Source of the DNA: Pasteurella testudinis DSM 23072 | Lineage (GTDB): Bacteria; Pseudomonadota; Gammaproteobacteria; Enterobacterales; Pasteurellaceae | Length of the DNA stretch: 64,000 nt | Direction: 5' to 3' | NCBI RefSeq assembly: GCF_900176075.1 | Contig: NZ_FWWV01000024.1 | Location: 38,872 to 102,871 of the forward strand | Shown here: piece by piece, positions 9,482-19,094 of the stretch | How the letters are laid out: the number at the start of each line of letters is the position of its first letter | Numbering within the stretch: the stretch's first letter is position 1 | Made by a program: the position numbers and the translations under genes | Notes under the pieces: model-generated | What the model saw: only the letters and a program-made list of their open reading frames with translations | Databases searched by the model: none | What the model was told of the DNA's origin: nothing

Positions 9482-12400
9482 TCAATCCAACAAACTTTTC
9501 ACCAGCTCTTCCACGAACGCCAACCGTTCTTGTGCCGTTTCGGTGGTTTTGTTGAAACGGAATTTGGTTGGGCCGTCGAAGCGGAAGATATTGGGTTGTT
9601 GTTGGATTAACGCCAAGAATTTAAGCGGATCCAGTTCTGCATTGGCTTTGAATTCCAATGCGCCGCCTTGTGCGTGGGCTTCGATTTTTTGGATCGCCAG
9701 CGGTTTTGCCAACAGGCGCAGTTCGGCGATTTGCAACAGGTTTTTACCGGCTTGCGGCAATAAACCGAAGCGGTCGATTAATTCCACTTTCAATTCGTCC
9801 AGTTCTTGCTGATTGATGGCGCTGGCGATGCGTTTGTAGAACGACAGCCGCATATTGACATCGCCCAGATACTCTTCCGGTAGCAAGGCAGGAATACGCA
9901 GGTCGATCTCGACTTGTTGTTGGGTCAGTTCGTCCAATGACGGCTCGCGCCCCTCTTTCAGCGCGTTGACCGCACTTTCGAGCAATTCCATGTAAAGGGA
10001 GAAGCCGATCGATTCGATCTGTCCGCTCTGTTCGCTGCCGAGCAGTTCGCCTGCGCCGCGAATCTCCAAATCGTGGGTTGCCAGTACGAAGCCGGCACCA
10101 AGATTGTCCAGACTTTCCAGCGCTTCCAAACGTTTTAAGGCGTCTTTGGTCATTCGTTTCGGATTCGGGGTCAGCAGGTAGGCATAGGCCTGATGGTGCG
10201 AGCGCCCGACACGGCCGCGCAATTGGTGCAATTGCGCCAAGCCGAATTTATCCGCCCGTTCGATAATAATCGTGTTGGCGGTCGGCACGTCTATGCCGGT
10301 TTCAATAATCGTCGAACAGACCAGTAGATTGTAGCGTTGGTGGTAAAAATCGCTCATCACCCGTTCCAAATCCCGCTCGCGCATTTGTCCGTGCCCAATC
10401 ACAATGCGCGCTTCCGGCACTAATTTCGCCAGTTGTTCGGCGCAATTTTCAATGGTGGCGACATCGTTATGCAGGTAATACACCTGTCCGCCGCGCAGAA
10501 TTTCACGCAACACCGCTTCGCGAATCAGCAGATCATCGTTTTCACGCACAAAGGTTTTAATGGTCAAACGGCGTGCCGGCGGAGTGGAGATAATCGACAG
10601 ATCGCGCATACCGCTCATCGCCATATTCAGCGTGCGCGGAATCGGCGTTGCGGTCAGGGTCAGGATATCCACGTTGGCACGCAGTTGTTTGATCCGCTCT
10701 TTTTGCCGCACGCCGAAACGGTGCTCTTCATCAACCACCAACAAGCCCAAATTTTTAAATTTCACATCGGATTGCAACAATTTATGCGTCCCGATCAGAA
10801 TATCGATTTTGCCTTGCTCCAGTTGCGCTAAAATCGCTTTTTGTTCTTTGGCGGTTTTAAAACGGGACAGCATTTCCACATTGACCGCCAAGTTGGCAAA
10901 ACGATCTTTAAAATTGTCATAATGCTGCTGCGCCAGCAGAGTAGTCGGCACTAAAATCGCCACTTGGCGATCATTATTCACAGCTAAAAACGCCGCTCTA
11001 ATCGCCACTTCGGTTTTGCCGAAGCCGACATCGCCGCATACCAAGCGATCCATTGCTTTCGGCTGGCACATATCACTGATCACCGCATTGATTGCCGTTT
11101 GCTGATCAAGGGTTTCCTCAAAGGCGAAAGTGTCGGCGAACTGTTTGAATTCTTCTTTATTATATTGAAAAGCAAAGCCTTTCTGCATTTCGCGTTTGGC
11201 GTACATATCAAGCAATTCGGCGGCGATATCGCGGATTTTTTCTGCGGCTTTGTGACGGGCTTTGCTCCAAGCATCGCTGCCCAGTTTATGCAGCGGCGCA
11301 CTCTCTTCATTGCCGCCGACATAGCGGCTGAGCAGGTAGAGCGAGGAGACCGGCACATATAATTTGGCATCGGCGGCGTAGTCTAAAATCAGGTATTCAG
11401 CGGTAATGCCACCGGTTTCCAGCGTGGTTAAGCCGCCGTAGCGCCCAACGCCGTGATCGAGATGTACCACCGGCTGTCCGATTTTCAGTTCGGCTAAATT
11501 GCGAATCAAGGTGTCGGGATTGACGGTTTTACGCTGATCGCGTTTGCGTTGCTGTACCCGTTCGCCCAATAAATTGGTTTCGCTGATCAGTGCCAGTTTT
11601 TGGTTCTGGCTTTGGTCACAATTGACAATAAAACCGTTATCCAAGCCACTGATAATCAGGTTGTAATGATGTTCGGAATGTTGTGACAGGGTTTGGATAA
11701 AGTGCGGTTTGAGTTTTAACGGGCGCAGCAGTTCTAAGAGCGTTTCGCGCCGCCCTTCGCTTTCAACCGAAAACAGGATATGCCCGTCAAACTGTTCGCC
11801 GAATTGGCGCAATAATTTCAGCGGCTCTTTTTGTTGGGCGTTAATGGTCAGCTCAGGCAACAGGCTGACCGGTAAATTATTTTGGCGCACCGAATTGCGT
11901 AATTTCTCGTTATGCAGGGTTAAACGAGGGTAGTTTTTCAGGTGACGATTGATTTCATCACTGCGTAACCAAAGCTGTTCCGGCGGCAACAGCGGTCGCA
12001 TCGGATCGACCTTACGGCTTTCGAAACGCTGTTGCGCATCGTGATAAAACCGTTCGCTGCGCTCGTCATTGTGTTGGTAATCGACAAACAGGGTGTTGTC
12101 CGGCAGGTAGTCAAACAGATTCGCCATTTCGGCAAAAAAGAGCGGTTGCCAATATTCAATCCCCGAAACCAGCGTGCCTTTGCTGATTTGTTGATAGATA
12201 TGCTCCGGATCGCGACGAATCTCAAAGCGTTCGCGGAACTGACCGCGAAAGAACTCGATTGCTTTGTCATCGGTCGGAAATTCATGTGCCGGCAGCAGGT
12301 TGATTTGCTCGATTTTATGCAGCGTGCGTTGGCTGTCGACATCAAAAGTGCGGATCGAATCAATTTCATCATCAAAAAAATCCAAGCGGAACGGTTCGTC

Positions 12401-12928
12401 ACTGCCCATCGGGAATAGATCCAACAACGAACCGCGCACCGCATATTCGCCGTGTTCCAACACCTGTTCCACCGCGCGATAACCGGCATTTTCCAATTGC
12501 AGGCGCAATTTGTCCAGCACCAGTTTGTCGCCCTGTTTGATCAACAGAACATTGTTGCTTAAAAATTTTGGCGGGTACAGGCGTTGCATCAGCGTGTTGA
12601 TCGGCAAGACAAAAATCGCTTGTTGCGGTTGTTGCAGGAAAAACAGCGCGCTTAAACGGGCGGAAATAATATCTTGGTGCGGAGAGAAGCTGTCGTAAGG
12701 CAGGGTTTCCCAATCAGGGAAAAAGCAGATTTTGCGTTGGCTGAAACGGCTTAATTTTTTTTCCAAACTCAACGCATGACGGGTATCGGCGGTCACGACC
12801 ACCGTTAAACCCTGATGTTGCTCTGCGATTTGGGCAATCGCCAATACATCGCTGTCGGCGATAACATTACCGAGCCGTTTATGATCCGCCGCCGCTTGCG
12901 GTAAATTTAAGGAGAATAGGGTATTCAT
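9482..12928 (-). CDS. mfd: Transcription-repair coupling factor
   Basis: Removes RNA polymerase stalled at DNA lesions and recruits UvrA. It is 1148 residues, the same length as the E. coli protein. Domains in order: UvrB-like N-terminus (EHGEYAVRGSLLDLFPMG near 155), RNA-polymerase-interaction domain (GQPVVHLDHGVGRYGG near 485), then the RecG-like motor with Walker A (CGDVGFGKTEVAIRAAF), DEEH box (VVDEEHRFGVRQKE), motif III (TLTATPIPRTL) and motif VI (QLRGRVGRSHHQAYAYLL), and a C-terminal TRCF domain. It appears complete. Confidence 0.96.
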   Translation of the reverse strand: MNTLFSLNLPQAAADHKRLGNVIADSDVLAIAQIAEQHQGLTVVVTADTRHALSLEKKLSRFSQRKICFFPDWETLPYDSFSPHQDIISARLSALFFLQQPQQAIFVLPINTLMQRLYPPKFLSNNVLLIKQGDKLVLDKLRLQLENAGYRAVEQVLEHGEYAVRGSLLDLFPMGSDEPFRLDFFDDEIDSIRTFDVDSQRTLHKIEQINLLPAHEFPTDDKAIEFFRGQFRERFEIRRDPEHIYQQISKGTLVSGIEYWQPLFFAEMANLFDYLPDNTLFVDYQHNDERSERFYHDAQQRFESRKVDPMRPLLPPEQLWLRSDEINRHLKNYPRLTLHNEKLRNSVRQNNLPVSLLPELTINAQQKEPLKLLRQFGEQFDGHILFSVESEGRRETLLELLRPLKLKPHFIQTLSQHSEHHYNLIISGLDNGFIVNCDQSQNQKLALISETNLLGERVQQRKRDQRKTVNPDTLIRNLAELKIGQPVVHLDHGVGRYGGLTTLETGGITAEYLILDYAADAKLYVPVSSLYLLSRYVGGNEESAPLHKLGSDAWSKARHKAAEKIRDIAAELLDMYAKREMQKGFAFQYNKEEFKQFADTFAFEETLDQQTAINAVISDMCQPKAMDRLVCGDVGFGKTEVAIRAAFLAVNNDRQVAILVPTTLLAQQHYDNFKDRFANLAVNVEMLSRFKTAKEQKAILAQLEQGKIDILIGTHKLLQSDVKFKNLGLLVVDEEHRFGVRQKERIKQLRANVDILTLTATPIPRTLNMAMSGMRDLSIISTPPARRLTIKTFVRENDDLLIREAVLREILRGGQVYYLHNDVATIENCAEQLAKLVPEARIVIGHGQMRERDLERVMSDFYHQRYNLLVCSTIIETGIDVPTANTIIIERADKFGLAQLHQLRGRVGRSHHQAYAYLLTPNPKRMTKDALKRLEALESLDNLGAGFVLATHDLEIRGAGELLGSEQSGQIESIGFSLYMELLESAVNALKEGREPSLDELTQQQVEIDLRIPALLPEEYLGDVNMRLSFYKRIASAINQQELDELKVELIDRFGLLPQAGKNLLQIAELRLLAKPLAIQKIEAHAQGGALEFKANAELDPLKFLALIQQQPNIFRFDGPTKFRFNKTTETAQERLAFVEELVKSLLD

Positions 12929-12989
12929 AGCTTCTGATTGATGACGAAATAAAATAAGTGCCTAGTTTAACTAACATTATGCTTAGAGG

Positions 12990-13019
12990 CTAGGGCTTCC
13001 TGACAATTCGATTTTACGG
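12990..13019 (+). repeat. Dispersed intergenic repeat, family 1, copy A
   Basis: The core CTAGGGCTTCCTGACAATT followed by CGATTTTACGG is shared almost base for base with 32723-32751 (opposite strand) and in shorter form with 24620-24640 (opposite strand). Confidence 0.75.
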
Positions 13020-13182
13020 TTGTTTTTCGTCCCTGAAAACGCATCTGCTGCGTTAAAAAGCCTCGCCAGATGTCCATTGCCATTGTTATCATTGATAATT
13101 TATGTGTTAAACAGCGTAGGTATAGAACGCAGCGTTAAAGGCGAGAATTGGCGAAAAAAAGCGGAAGCGGGATCGCAAAGAT

Positions 13183-13209
13183 AAAAAAAAGCGATCCGCA
13201 GACCGCTTT
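13183..13209 (-). terminator. Rho-independent terminator of sdaA
   Basis: On the minus strand AAAGCGGT pairs with ATCGCTTT (plus-strand positions 13202-13209 and 13188-13195, one G-U pair), followed by a run of eight T. It lies 17 bases after the sdaA stop. Confidence 0.85.
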
Positions 13210-13226
13210 TAATAGAGAAATAGGCA

Positions 13227-14594
13227 TTAATCGCACGGCAAAATTTTGATTGCCAAGCCGCCGGTGGAGGTTTCACGGTATTTGGAGTTCATGTCCTTGC
13301 CGGTTTCGTACATGGTTTCAATCACTTTGTCCAAACTGACCGACGGGCTGCTGGTGCGGCGCAGCGCCATGCGGCTGGCGTTGATCGCTTTGACCGATGC
13401 GATGGCGTTGCGTTCGATACACGGCACTTGCACCTGTCCGTTGACCGGATCGCAAGTCAATCCCAAATTGTGTTCCATGCCGATTTCGGCGGCGATACAA
13501 ACTTGATCCGGCGTGCCGCCCAAGATTTCGGTCAGTCCGGCCGATGCCATCGAACAAGCCACGCCGACTTCGCCTTGACAGCCGACTTCGGCACCGGAAA
13601 TCGAGGCGTTCATTTTATATAGCGAGCCGATAATGCCGGCGGTCAGCAGATAACGGGCGATGGTTTCTTCGGTGAGTGGGGCGATAAACTGTTGATAATA
13701 CGCCAAAACTGCCGGAACGATACCGCAAGCGCCATTGGTCGGCGCAGTCACCACCCGTCCGCCGGCGGCATTTTCTTCGTTGATTGCCAAGGCAAACATA
13801 TTCACCCAGTCGATAATTTTCATCGGGTCGTTCGACAGGCTGTTGTTAGACTCCAACATATGGCGCAGTGCGGTCGCGCGGCGAGTGACTTTTAGCGGCC
13901 CCGGCAGCAGCCCTTCGGTATTCAGACCCCGTTGCATGCAATCCCACATGGTTTGCCAAATGCGTTGCAGATAGTCGTTGACCGCACTTTTGCCGTGCAG
14001 GGCAATTTCATTTTTCAGCATTAAACCGGAAATCGACAAGCCGTTGTCTTTACACTGTTTCAGAATATCGGCGGCGTTGCGGTACGGAAACGGCACGTTG
14101 ATTTCGTTTTCCACCACTTGGTTAAAATGCGCTTCATCGACAATAAATCCGCCGCCGATAGAGTAGTAGGTTTGCGAGTAAAGCACTTTTCCTTGCCGCA
14201 AGGCGTGAATTTTCATGCCGTTTTCGTGCAGCGGTAAAAATTCACGCTGAAAAACCAAATCCTGCTCAAAATCAAACTTCACCTGATATTGTCCGCAGGC
14301 AATCGCTAAAAGTGCGGTTTTTTTCAGATTGTCAATAAACGCAGGAATGCCTTCGATATCGACATCTTCCGGCAAATAACCGGCAAGCCCCATAATTACG
14401 GCGGTGTCGGTGCTGTGCCCTCTGCCGGTCAGGGAAAGCGAGCCGTAGACATCAACTTTGATTTGATCGATTTGCGCTAACAGCTCTTGTTGCGCCAAGT
14501 CGTCAAGAAACTGTTTTCCGGCCTTCATCGGGCCGACGGTATGCGAGCTGGACGGCCCGATGCCGATTTTAAAAATATCAAAAACACTAATCAT
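13227..14594 (-). CDS. sdaA: L-serine deaminase, iron-sulfur type
   Basis: Deaminates L-serine to pyruvate and ammonia in the cytosol. 455 residues, single-chain type with an N-terminal beta domain and C-terminal alpha domain. GIGPSSSHTVGPMKAG near residue 12 is the substrate-site motif. The expected [4Fe-4S] cysteines are in EVGCQGEVGVACSM, GLTCDPVNG and QVPCIERNA. It lies 88 bases after the serine transporter gene on the same strand, so uptake and breakdown of serine are encoded together. Confidence 0.95.
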   Translation of the reverse strand: MISVFDIFKIGIGPSSSHTVGPMKAGKQFLDDLAQQELLAQIDQIKVDVYGSLSLTGRGHSTDTAVIMGLAGYLPEDVDIEGIPAFIDNLKKTALLAIACGQYQVKFDFEQDLVFQREFLPLHENGMKIHALRQGKVLYSQTYYSIGGGFIVDEAHFNQVVENEINVPFPYRNAADILKQCKDNGLSISGLMLKNEIALHGKSAVNDYLQRIWQTMWDCMQRGLNTEGLLPGPLKVTRRATALRHMLESNNSLSNDPMKIIDWVNMFALAINEENAAGGRVVTAPTNGACGIVPAVLAYYQQFIAPLTEETIARYLLTAGIIGSLYKMNASISGAEVGCQGEVGVACSMASAGLTEILGGTPDQVCIAAEIGMEHNLGLTCDPVNGQVQVPCIERNAIASVKAINASRMALRRTSSPSVSLDKVIETMYETGKDMNSKYRETSTGGLAIKILPCD

Positions 14595-14625
14595 AATTTA
14601 TCCAATGTCGTTCTTATTATGTATA

Positions 14626-14652
14626 AAACCTCCGCCGAATAAGCAGAGGTTT
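14626..14652 (-). terminator. Possible intercistronic terminator between sdaC and sdaA
   Basis: AAACCTC (14626-14632) pairs with GAGGTTT (14646-14652). On the minus strand the hairpin is followed by a short TTTTAT. It would uncouple part of the transcription of sdaA from sdaC. Confidence 0.5.
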
Positions 14653-14682
14653 GTTGCCGCGCGATTATACGCGAATTTTACA

Positions 14683-15960
14683 TTAACGGAATAGGACATA
14701 AACGATTGCTGAAATCGCAATCAAGCCCATCACAGTGACAAAAACGTTACTGAATTTGCCGCGATAGCGTTGCATCGCCGGCACTTTACGAATGGCGTAC
14801 ATCGGCATGATAAAGAGAATCATCGCAATAATCGGGCCGCCTAAGGATTCGATTAAGCCCAAAATACTCGGATTAATTGTAGCGACAATCCACAGTGAAA
14901 TCAGGAAGAAAAGTGCGGTAATATAATTTAATTTTTTATGGTTAATTTCTGTTTTTCCCGCATCACGGTTCATTTTAACGATTAATCCGGCCAAACCTTC
15001 TCTGGCACCTAAATAATGACCAAAGAATGAACTGGTAATGGCTAAAAAGGCAACTAACGGACCGAAATAAGAGATATACGGGTTATCAAATTTATTGGCT
15101 AAAAACGACAGAATAGAAATGTTTTGTTGTTTGGCCAATACTAATTCTTCAGGTGTCAGGGTCAATACACAGCTGAAAACGAATAACATTACAAATAACA
15201 ATAATAAGCCGGACGTACCGCGCAACACTTTATTGGTGTGGTATTCGGTCGTTTCGTCGTTTTTATATTTGCGTCGTTGCGACAAAGTGAAGGAAGAGAT
15301 TGCCGGCGAGTGGTTAAACGAGAAAATTAATACCGGAATGGTCAGCCATAATGTCGATAAAAATGCGCCGCCGCTAGGCAGTTGCTGCAAAGATGCGGTT
15401 GTCCATTCGGGGATCAGATAAAGCGAAAGGGCGAATAAAATCGCAACCAACGGATAAACCAACCATTCCGTTACTTTCAACATGAATTTTTCGCCCATCA
15501 GCATAACTGCGATTAATGCGGCGATTAAGACGACGGACAGTATTATGCGCGGCGGTGCGGCGAGATGGAGTTGGTTTTCCATAAAAGAGATGACGGTGTT
15601 GGTAATACCGACGCCATAAATCAACAGAATCGGGAAAATAGCAAAGAAGTAAAGCAAAGTAATTAATTTTCCGGCGGTTTTGCCAAAATGTTCTTCCACC
15701 ACTTCGGTAATATCACTGCCCGGATTTTTTGAAGACAGCACAAAACGGCTTAATCCGCGGTGCGCCAAATAGGTCATCGGTCCGACAATCAACGCCATAA
15801 AGACCAATGGCCAAAATCCGCCCATACCGGCGTTAATCGGTAGAAACAGTACGCCTGCACCGACCGCCGTTCCAAAAAGATTCAGCACCCAAGCGCTGTC
15901 AAATTTATTCCATTTCTTACTTTCAGCCAGCGGTGCTGCCTTAATATCACTGAGTTCCAT
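14683..15960 (-). CDS. sdaC: Serine transporter, HAAAP/SdaC family
   Basis: A 425-residue inner-membrane protein with about eleven hydrophobic segments. The N-terminal segment [29 protein letters not shown] and the central [18 protein letters not shown] are typical of SdaC-type proton/serine symporters. Expected to import L-serine for the deaminase encoded downstream. TdcC (threonine) is a close relative, but the linkage to sdaA favours serine. Confidence 0.88.
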   Translation of the reverse strand: MELSDIKAAPLAESKKWNKFDSAWVLNLFGTAVGAGVLFLPINAGMGGFWPLVFMALIVGPMTYLAHRGLSRFVLSSKNPGSDITEVVEEHFGKTAGKLITLLYFFAIFPILLIYGVGITNTVISFMENQLHLAAPPRIILSVVLIAALIAVMLMGEKFMLKVTEWLVYPLVAILFALSLYLIPEWTTASLQQLPSGGAFLSTLWLTIPVLIFSFNHSPAISSFTLSQRRKYKNDETTEYHTNKVLRGTSGLLLLFVMLFVFSCVLTLTPEELVLAKQQNISILSFLANKFDNPYISYFGPLVAFLAITSSFFGHYLGAREGLAGLIVKMNRDAGKTEINHKKLNYITALFFLISLWIVATINPSILGLIESLGGPIIAMILFIMPMYAIRKVPAMQRYRGKFSNVFVTVMGLIAISAIVYVLFR

Positions 15961-16365
15961 ATTTTCTTATCCTTATTTGAATTAATTTTAATCAAATTAT
16001 GAAATTTGATTGGTAGGCTTATGCTACGACGGCGCGATAATAGGCAAGTGCGGTATTAAATACAAATAAGGAATTTGGAATTTGTGATCTTGCCGACAAT
16101 ATAAATGTGGGATGGTTAAATATGTTGCATAATTTGTTAAAAAGAATAGGTTGTTTTATATTTTAAAAGCGTAAGTTGTCTGTTTTTTGACTGGTTAAAT
16201 TTAAATCACTCTGATGGTGTGTTTATTTTATGCGCGATATTGTGGTGTTATTTAGTGTGGTTTTTTTCTAATTGAAAACACCGCACTTTGCTATTTAAAA
16301 CTTTACTATTTAAAAATAGTGCACGTTAAAAGTGCGGTAGAAAACCTGACAAAAACCAAGTGCGG
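15961..16365. other. 405-bp gene-free region upstream of sdaC
   Basis: AT-rich, no gene seen. It holds four USSs, at about 16048, 16280-16289, 16329-16338 and 16358-16366. The middle two face each other across about 40 bases that include CTATTTAAAA repeats, and the last touches the yacL stop codon. It must also hold the sdaC promoter, which I cannot place with confidence. Confidence 0.5.
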
Positions 16366-16740
16366 TTATTTGCTGCGGATAAAATCTCGATAGCGGCTTA
16401 AAAAATGTTCGAAATCGTCCAGTCCGCAAAATGCCAGACTTTCTTGATCGTAATAGCTGAAACCGTCCTCCAGTGCTTCTTCCATCTCAAAGCCCAAACT
16501 GTTGGCTTGCACCATCACTTCTTCCGCATTGATCGAAATGGAAAATTCACGCCCTTCGATACGTTGTTCAAAGTGCGGTACGGTACTGTTTTTAGCTTGT
16601 GTGATTGTGCTGAAAACAGTATCGAGCGCCGCTAAATCGCCGTCAATTTCGCTGTTAATCCAACTGGCGACTGCCTCATGATCCATGCTGCAACGGGCGA
16701 TCGGCTTGCCGCGATAATCGAAAGTAAATTGAAAATCCAT
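16366..16740 (-). CDS. yacL: YacL-like conserved protein (UPF0231)
   Basis: A 124-residue acidic cytosolic protein matching recalled E. coli YacL. Shared segments are INAEEVMVQANSLGFEMEEALEDG and YYDQESLAFCGLDDFEHFLSRYRDFI at the C-terminus. The function is unknown. It is a single gene; its stop codon overlaps a USS (16358-16366). Confidence 0.85.
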   Translation of the reverse strand: MDFQFTFDYRGKPIARCSMDHEAVASWINSEIDGDLAALDTVFSTITQAKNSTVPHFEQRIEGREFSISINAEEVMVQANSLGFEMEEALEDGFSYYDQESLAFCGLDDFEHFLSRYRDFIRSK

Positions 16741-16868
16741 AGTGTTTTGTCAGACCTTGATGTTTAATTTGAGTACGAAAATTAATTTGCATTTTAGCAA
16801 GAGTTGCGGTAAATAAAAATAGAGGGTGGCATTGATTAATCAAATGACGGTAAAGACTTAAAGCCGAA

Positions 16869-16915
16869 TTGATCTATCACAACATTTGTCAATTGAATTT
16901 TAAGTATGCTATAAC
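16869..16915 (+). promoter_or_regulatory. Likely oadGAB promoter with a possible FNR half-site
   Basis: TTGTCA (16886-16891) and TATAAC (16910-16915, extended by TG) are separated by 18 bases, 36 bases before the oadG ATG. TTGATCTATCACAA at 16869-16882 matches 8 of 10 FNR consensus positions, but its centre near -46 is off the usual -41.5. Anaerobic control is therefore only a suggestion. Confidence 0.45.
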
Positions 16916-16951
16916 AACTGCGATAATTTTATAATCTCTTGAGGTTTATCT

Positions 16952-17239
16952 ATGATGACAGCTGCAGAATTGATGGGGGAAGGCATTTCTTTAATGGTTT
17001 CGGGAATGGGCTTCGTATTACTGTTTCTCTTTATTCTCATTTTCGCTATCCGCCTGATGTCTTATCTCACCAACCGATTTTTTCCTGAACCGATTAAGCC
17101 TCTCCGCAACAAAGCAACGACTATCGCAAGTACTACCGCAAACACTACCGTAGTTGCTTCATCTGGTGTCAATGACATTGAAGCGTTGCGTCCGATTATT
17201 GTCGCCGCAATTGCGCACCACCGTCGCCAGCATAATTAA
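16952..17239 (+). CDS. oadG: Oxaloacetate decarboxylase gamma chain
   Basis: A 95-residue subunit with one N-terminal membrane helix (MVSGMGFVLLFLFILIFAIRL), a Thr/Ala-rich linker and a C-terminal HHRRQH that fits the zinc-binding tail used for complex assembly. It is the first gene of oadGAB, with the ATG behind CTTGAGG. It anchors the carboxyltransferase (alpha) to the membrane pump (beta). Confidence 0.9.
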   Translation: MMTAAELMGEGISLMVSGMGFVLLFLFILIFAIRLMSYLTNRFFPEPIKPLRNKATTIASTTANTTVVASSGVNDIEALRPIIVAAIAHHRRQHN

Positions 17240-17268
17240 TTTTTTTATCACATTAATGGAGTTTTCTC

Positions 17269-19083
17269 ATGACAAGATCAGCACACCCGATTGCGATTAC
17301 CGATGTGGTATTGCGTGATGCCCACCAATCCCTGTTTGCAACCCGTCTGCGCCTAGACGATATGTTACCGATTGCGTCCGAACTCGATCAAATCGGATAT
17401 TGGTCGCTGGAATCATGGGGCGGAGCGACGTTCGATTCTTGCATTCGCTTTTTGGGGGAAGATCCTTGGGTGCGCTTGCGCGAACTGAAAAAAGCCATGC
17501 CGAAAACACCGTTGCAAATGTTGCTGCGCGGACAAAATTTGCTCGGATATCGCCATTATGCCGATGATGTGGTCGAGCGTTTTGTGGAAAGAGCGGTTGC
17601 CGGCGGCATGGACGTGTTCCGCGTGTTCGATGCGATGAACGATCCGCGCAATATGCGTTGTGCCTTGCAAGCGGTGCGCAAACAGGGCGGACACGCGCAG
17701 GGTACGCTGAGTTACACCACCAGTCCGGTGCATACGCTGGAAACGTGGTTGGACGTGACCGAGCAATTGTTGGAAATCGGCGTGGATTCGCTGGTGATCA
17801 AGGATATGTCCGGCATTTTAACCCCGATGGCGGCCTATGAATTGGTGAGTGAAATCAAAAAACGCTACGATGTGCGCCTGCATTTGCATTGCCATGCAAC
17901 GACGGGCATGGCGGAAATGGCGCTGTTGAAAGCGATTGAAGCCGGAGTGGACGGTGTGGATACCGCCATTTCTTCGATGAGCGGAACCTACGGACATCCA
18001 GCGACCGAGGCGTTGGTTGCCACCTTGCAAGGTACGCAATATGACAGCGGGCTGGATATCCATAAACTAGAGAAAATTGCGGCGTATTTCCGTGAAATAC
18101 GCAAAAAATACCAAGCCTTCGAGGGACAACTGAAGGGTTCAGACAGCCGTATTTTAGTCGCGCAAGTGCCGGGCGGTATGTTGACCAATCTGGAAAGCCA
18201 ATTGAAACAACAAAATGCGTCGCAAAAACTGGATGAGGTATTGGCAGAAATTCCGCGGGTACGCAAAGATTTAGGCTATATACCGTTGGTTACACCGACT
18301 TCGCAAATTGTCGGCACGCAAGCGGTAATCAATGTGCTGATGGGCGAACGTTATAAGACCATTGCCAAAGAGACCGCCGGTATTTTGAAAGGCGAATACG
18401 GACGCACGCCGGCGGCGGTGGACGCGGCGCTGCAAGCCAAAGTGTTAAACGGCGAAGCGGCGATTACCGATCGGCCGGCAGATCATTTGCCGCCGGAAAT
18501 GCAAAAATTGACAACGGAAGTGAAACAACAAGCGGCGGAGAAAGGGATAACATTGTCTGACGATCCGATAGACGATGTGCTGATTGTTGCGCTATTTCCA
18601 CAAGTCGGTTGGAAATTCTTGGAAAACCGCGGTAATCCGGCAGCCTTTGAGCCAGCGCCTGTTGAAGTGACAACGTCACAATCGAAAACCACGCAAAAAG
18701 CGGCAACAGCAGCAACAAAAGCGACCGCCTCCGGCGCAGCGGTTTATACCGTTGAATTGGACGGTAAAGCCTTTGTCGTGAAAGTCAGCGAAGGCGGCGA
18801 AGTGGGCGATATTAGCCCGACACCAACTCAAACAGCGGCAAGCCAACCGAGCGTAGCGGCTGCTGCGAGTGGTGTGGAAGTGGCTGCGCCAATGGCGGGA
18901 AATATTTGGAAAGTTCTGGTGTCGGAAGGGCAGCAGGTTGCGAAAGACGAAGTCTTGCTGGTGTTGGAAGCGATGAAGATGGAAACTGAAATCCGTGCCG
19001 TACAAGCCGGAACCGTACAGGGCATTGCGGTGAAAGCCGGTGATATTGTAGCGGTGGGCGATCGCTTGATGAATTTGGCATAA
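17269..19083 (+). CDS. oadA: Oxaloacetate decarboxylase alpha chain (biotin carboxyltransferase)
   Basis: Transfers the C4 carboxyl of oxaloacetate to biotin. 604 residues. The N-terminal TIM-barrel carboxyltransferase has [14 protein letters not shown] (residues 13-26) and the metal-binding [13 protein letters not shown] conserved carboxyltransferase C-terminal part is followed by an Ala/Thr/Ser-rich linker (about 465-545), then the biotinyl domain with the biotin lysine in LEAMKMETE (K570). It follows oadG by 29 bases and precedes oadB by 11. Confidence 0.96.
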   Translation: MTRSAHPIAITDVVLRDAHQSLFATRLRLDDMLPIASELDQIGYWSLESWGGATFDSCIRFLGEDPWVRLRELKKAMPKTPLQMLLRGQNLLGYRHYADDVVERFVERAVAGGMDVFRVFDAMNDPRNMRCALQAVRKQGGHAQGTLSYTTSPVHTLETWLDVTEQLLEIGVDSLVIKDMSGILTPMAAYELVSEIKKRYDVRLHLHCHATTGMAEMALLKAIEAGVDGVDTAISSMSGTYGHPATEALVATLQGTQYDSGLDIHKLEKIAAYFREIRKKYQAFEGQLKGSDSRILVAQVPGGMLTNLESQLKQQNASQKLDEVLAEIPRVRKDLGYIPLVTPTSQIVGTQAVINVLMGERYKTIAKETAGILKGEYGRTPAAVDAALQAKVLNGEAAITDRPADHLPPEMQKLTTEVKQQAAEKGITLSDDPIDDVLIVALFPQVGWKFLENRGNPAAFEPAPVEVTTSQSKTTQKAATAATKATASGAAVYTVELDGKAFVVKVSEGGEVGDISPTPTQTAASQPSVAAAASGVEVAAPMAGNIWKVLVSEGQQVAKDEVLLVLEAMKMETEIRAVQAGTVQGIAVKAGDIVAVGDRLMNLA

Positions 19084-19094
19084 GGTAGCGGATT

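Larger units (their letters stand above)
12929..13226. other. Intergenic region between sdaA and mfd, with a dispersed repeat
   Basis: About 300 bases with no gene seen. It contains one copy of the CTAGGGCTTCCTGACAATT dispersed repeat (12990-13019), and swapped short modules (CTGCGTTAAAAAGCCTCGCC near 13048 against CTCGCCTTTAACGCTGCGTT on the other strand near 13125) that could fold. The sdaA terminator is at its end. Confidence 0.5.

Noticed and set aside
16835..16845. FNR-like TTGATTAATCAA upstream of oadG
   Set aside because: The half sites are separated by two bases rather than four, so it does not fit an FNR box.
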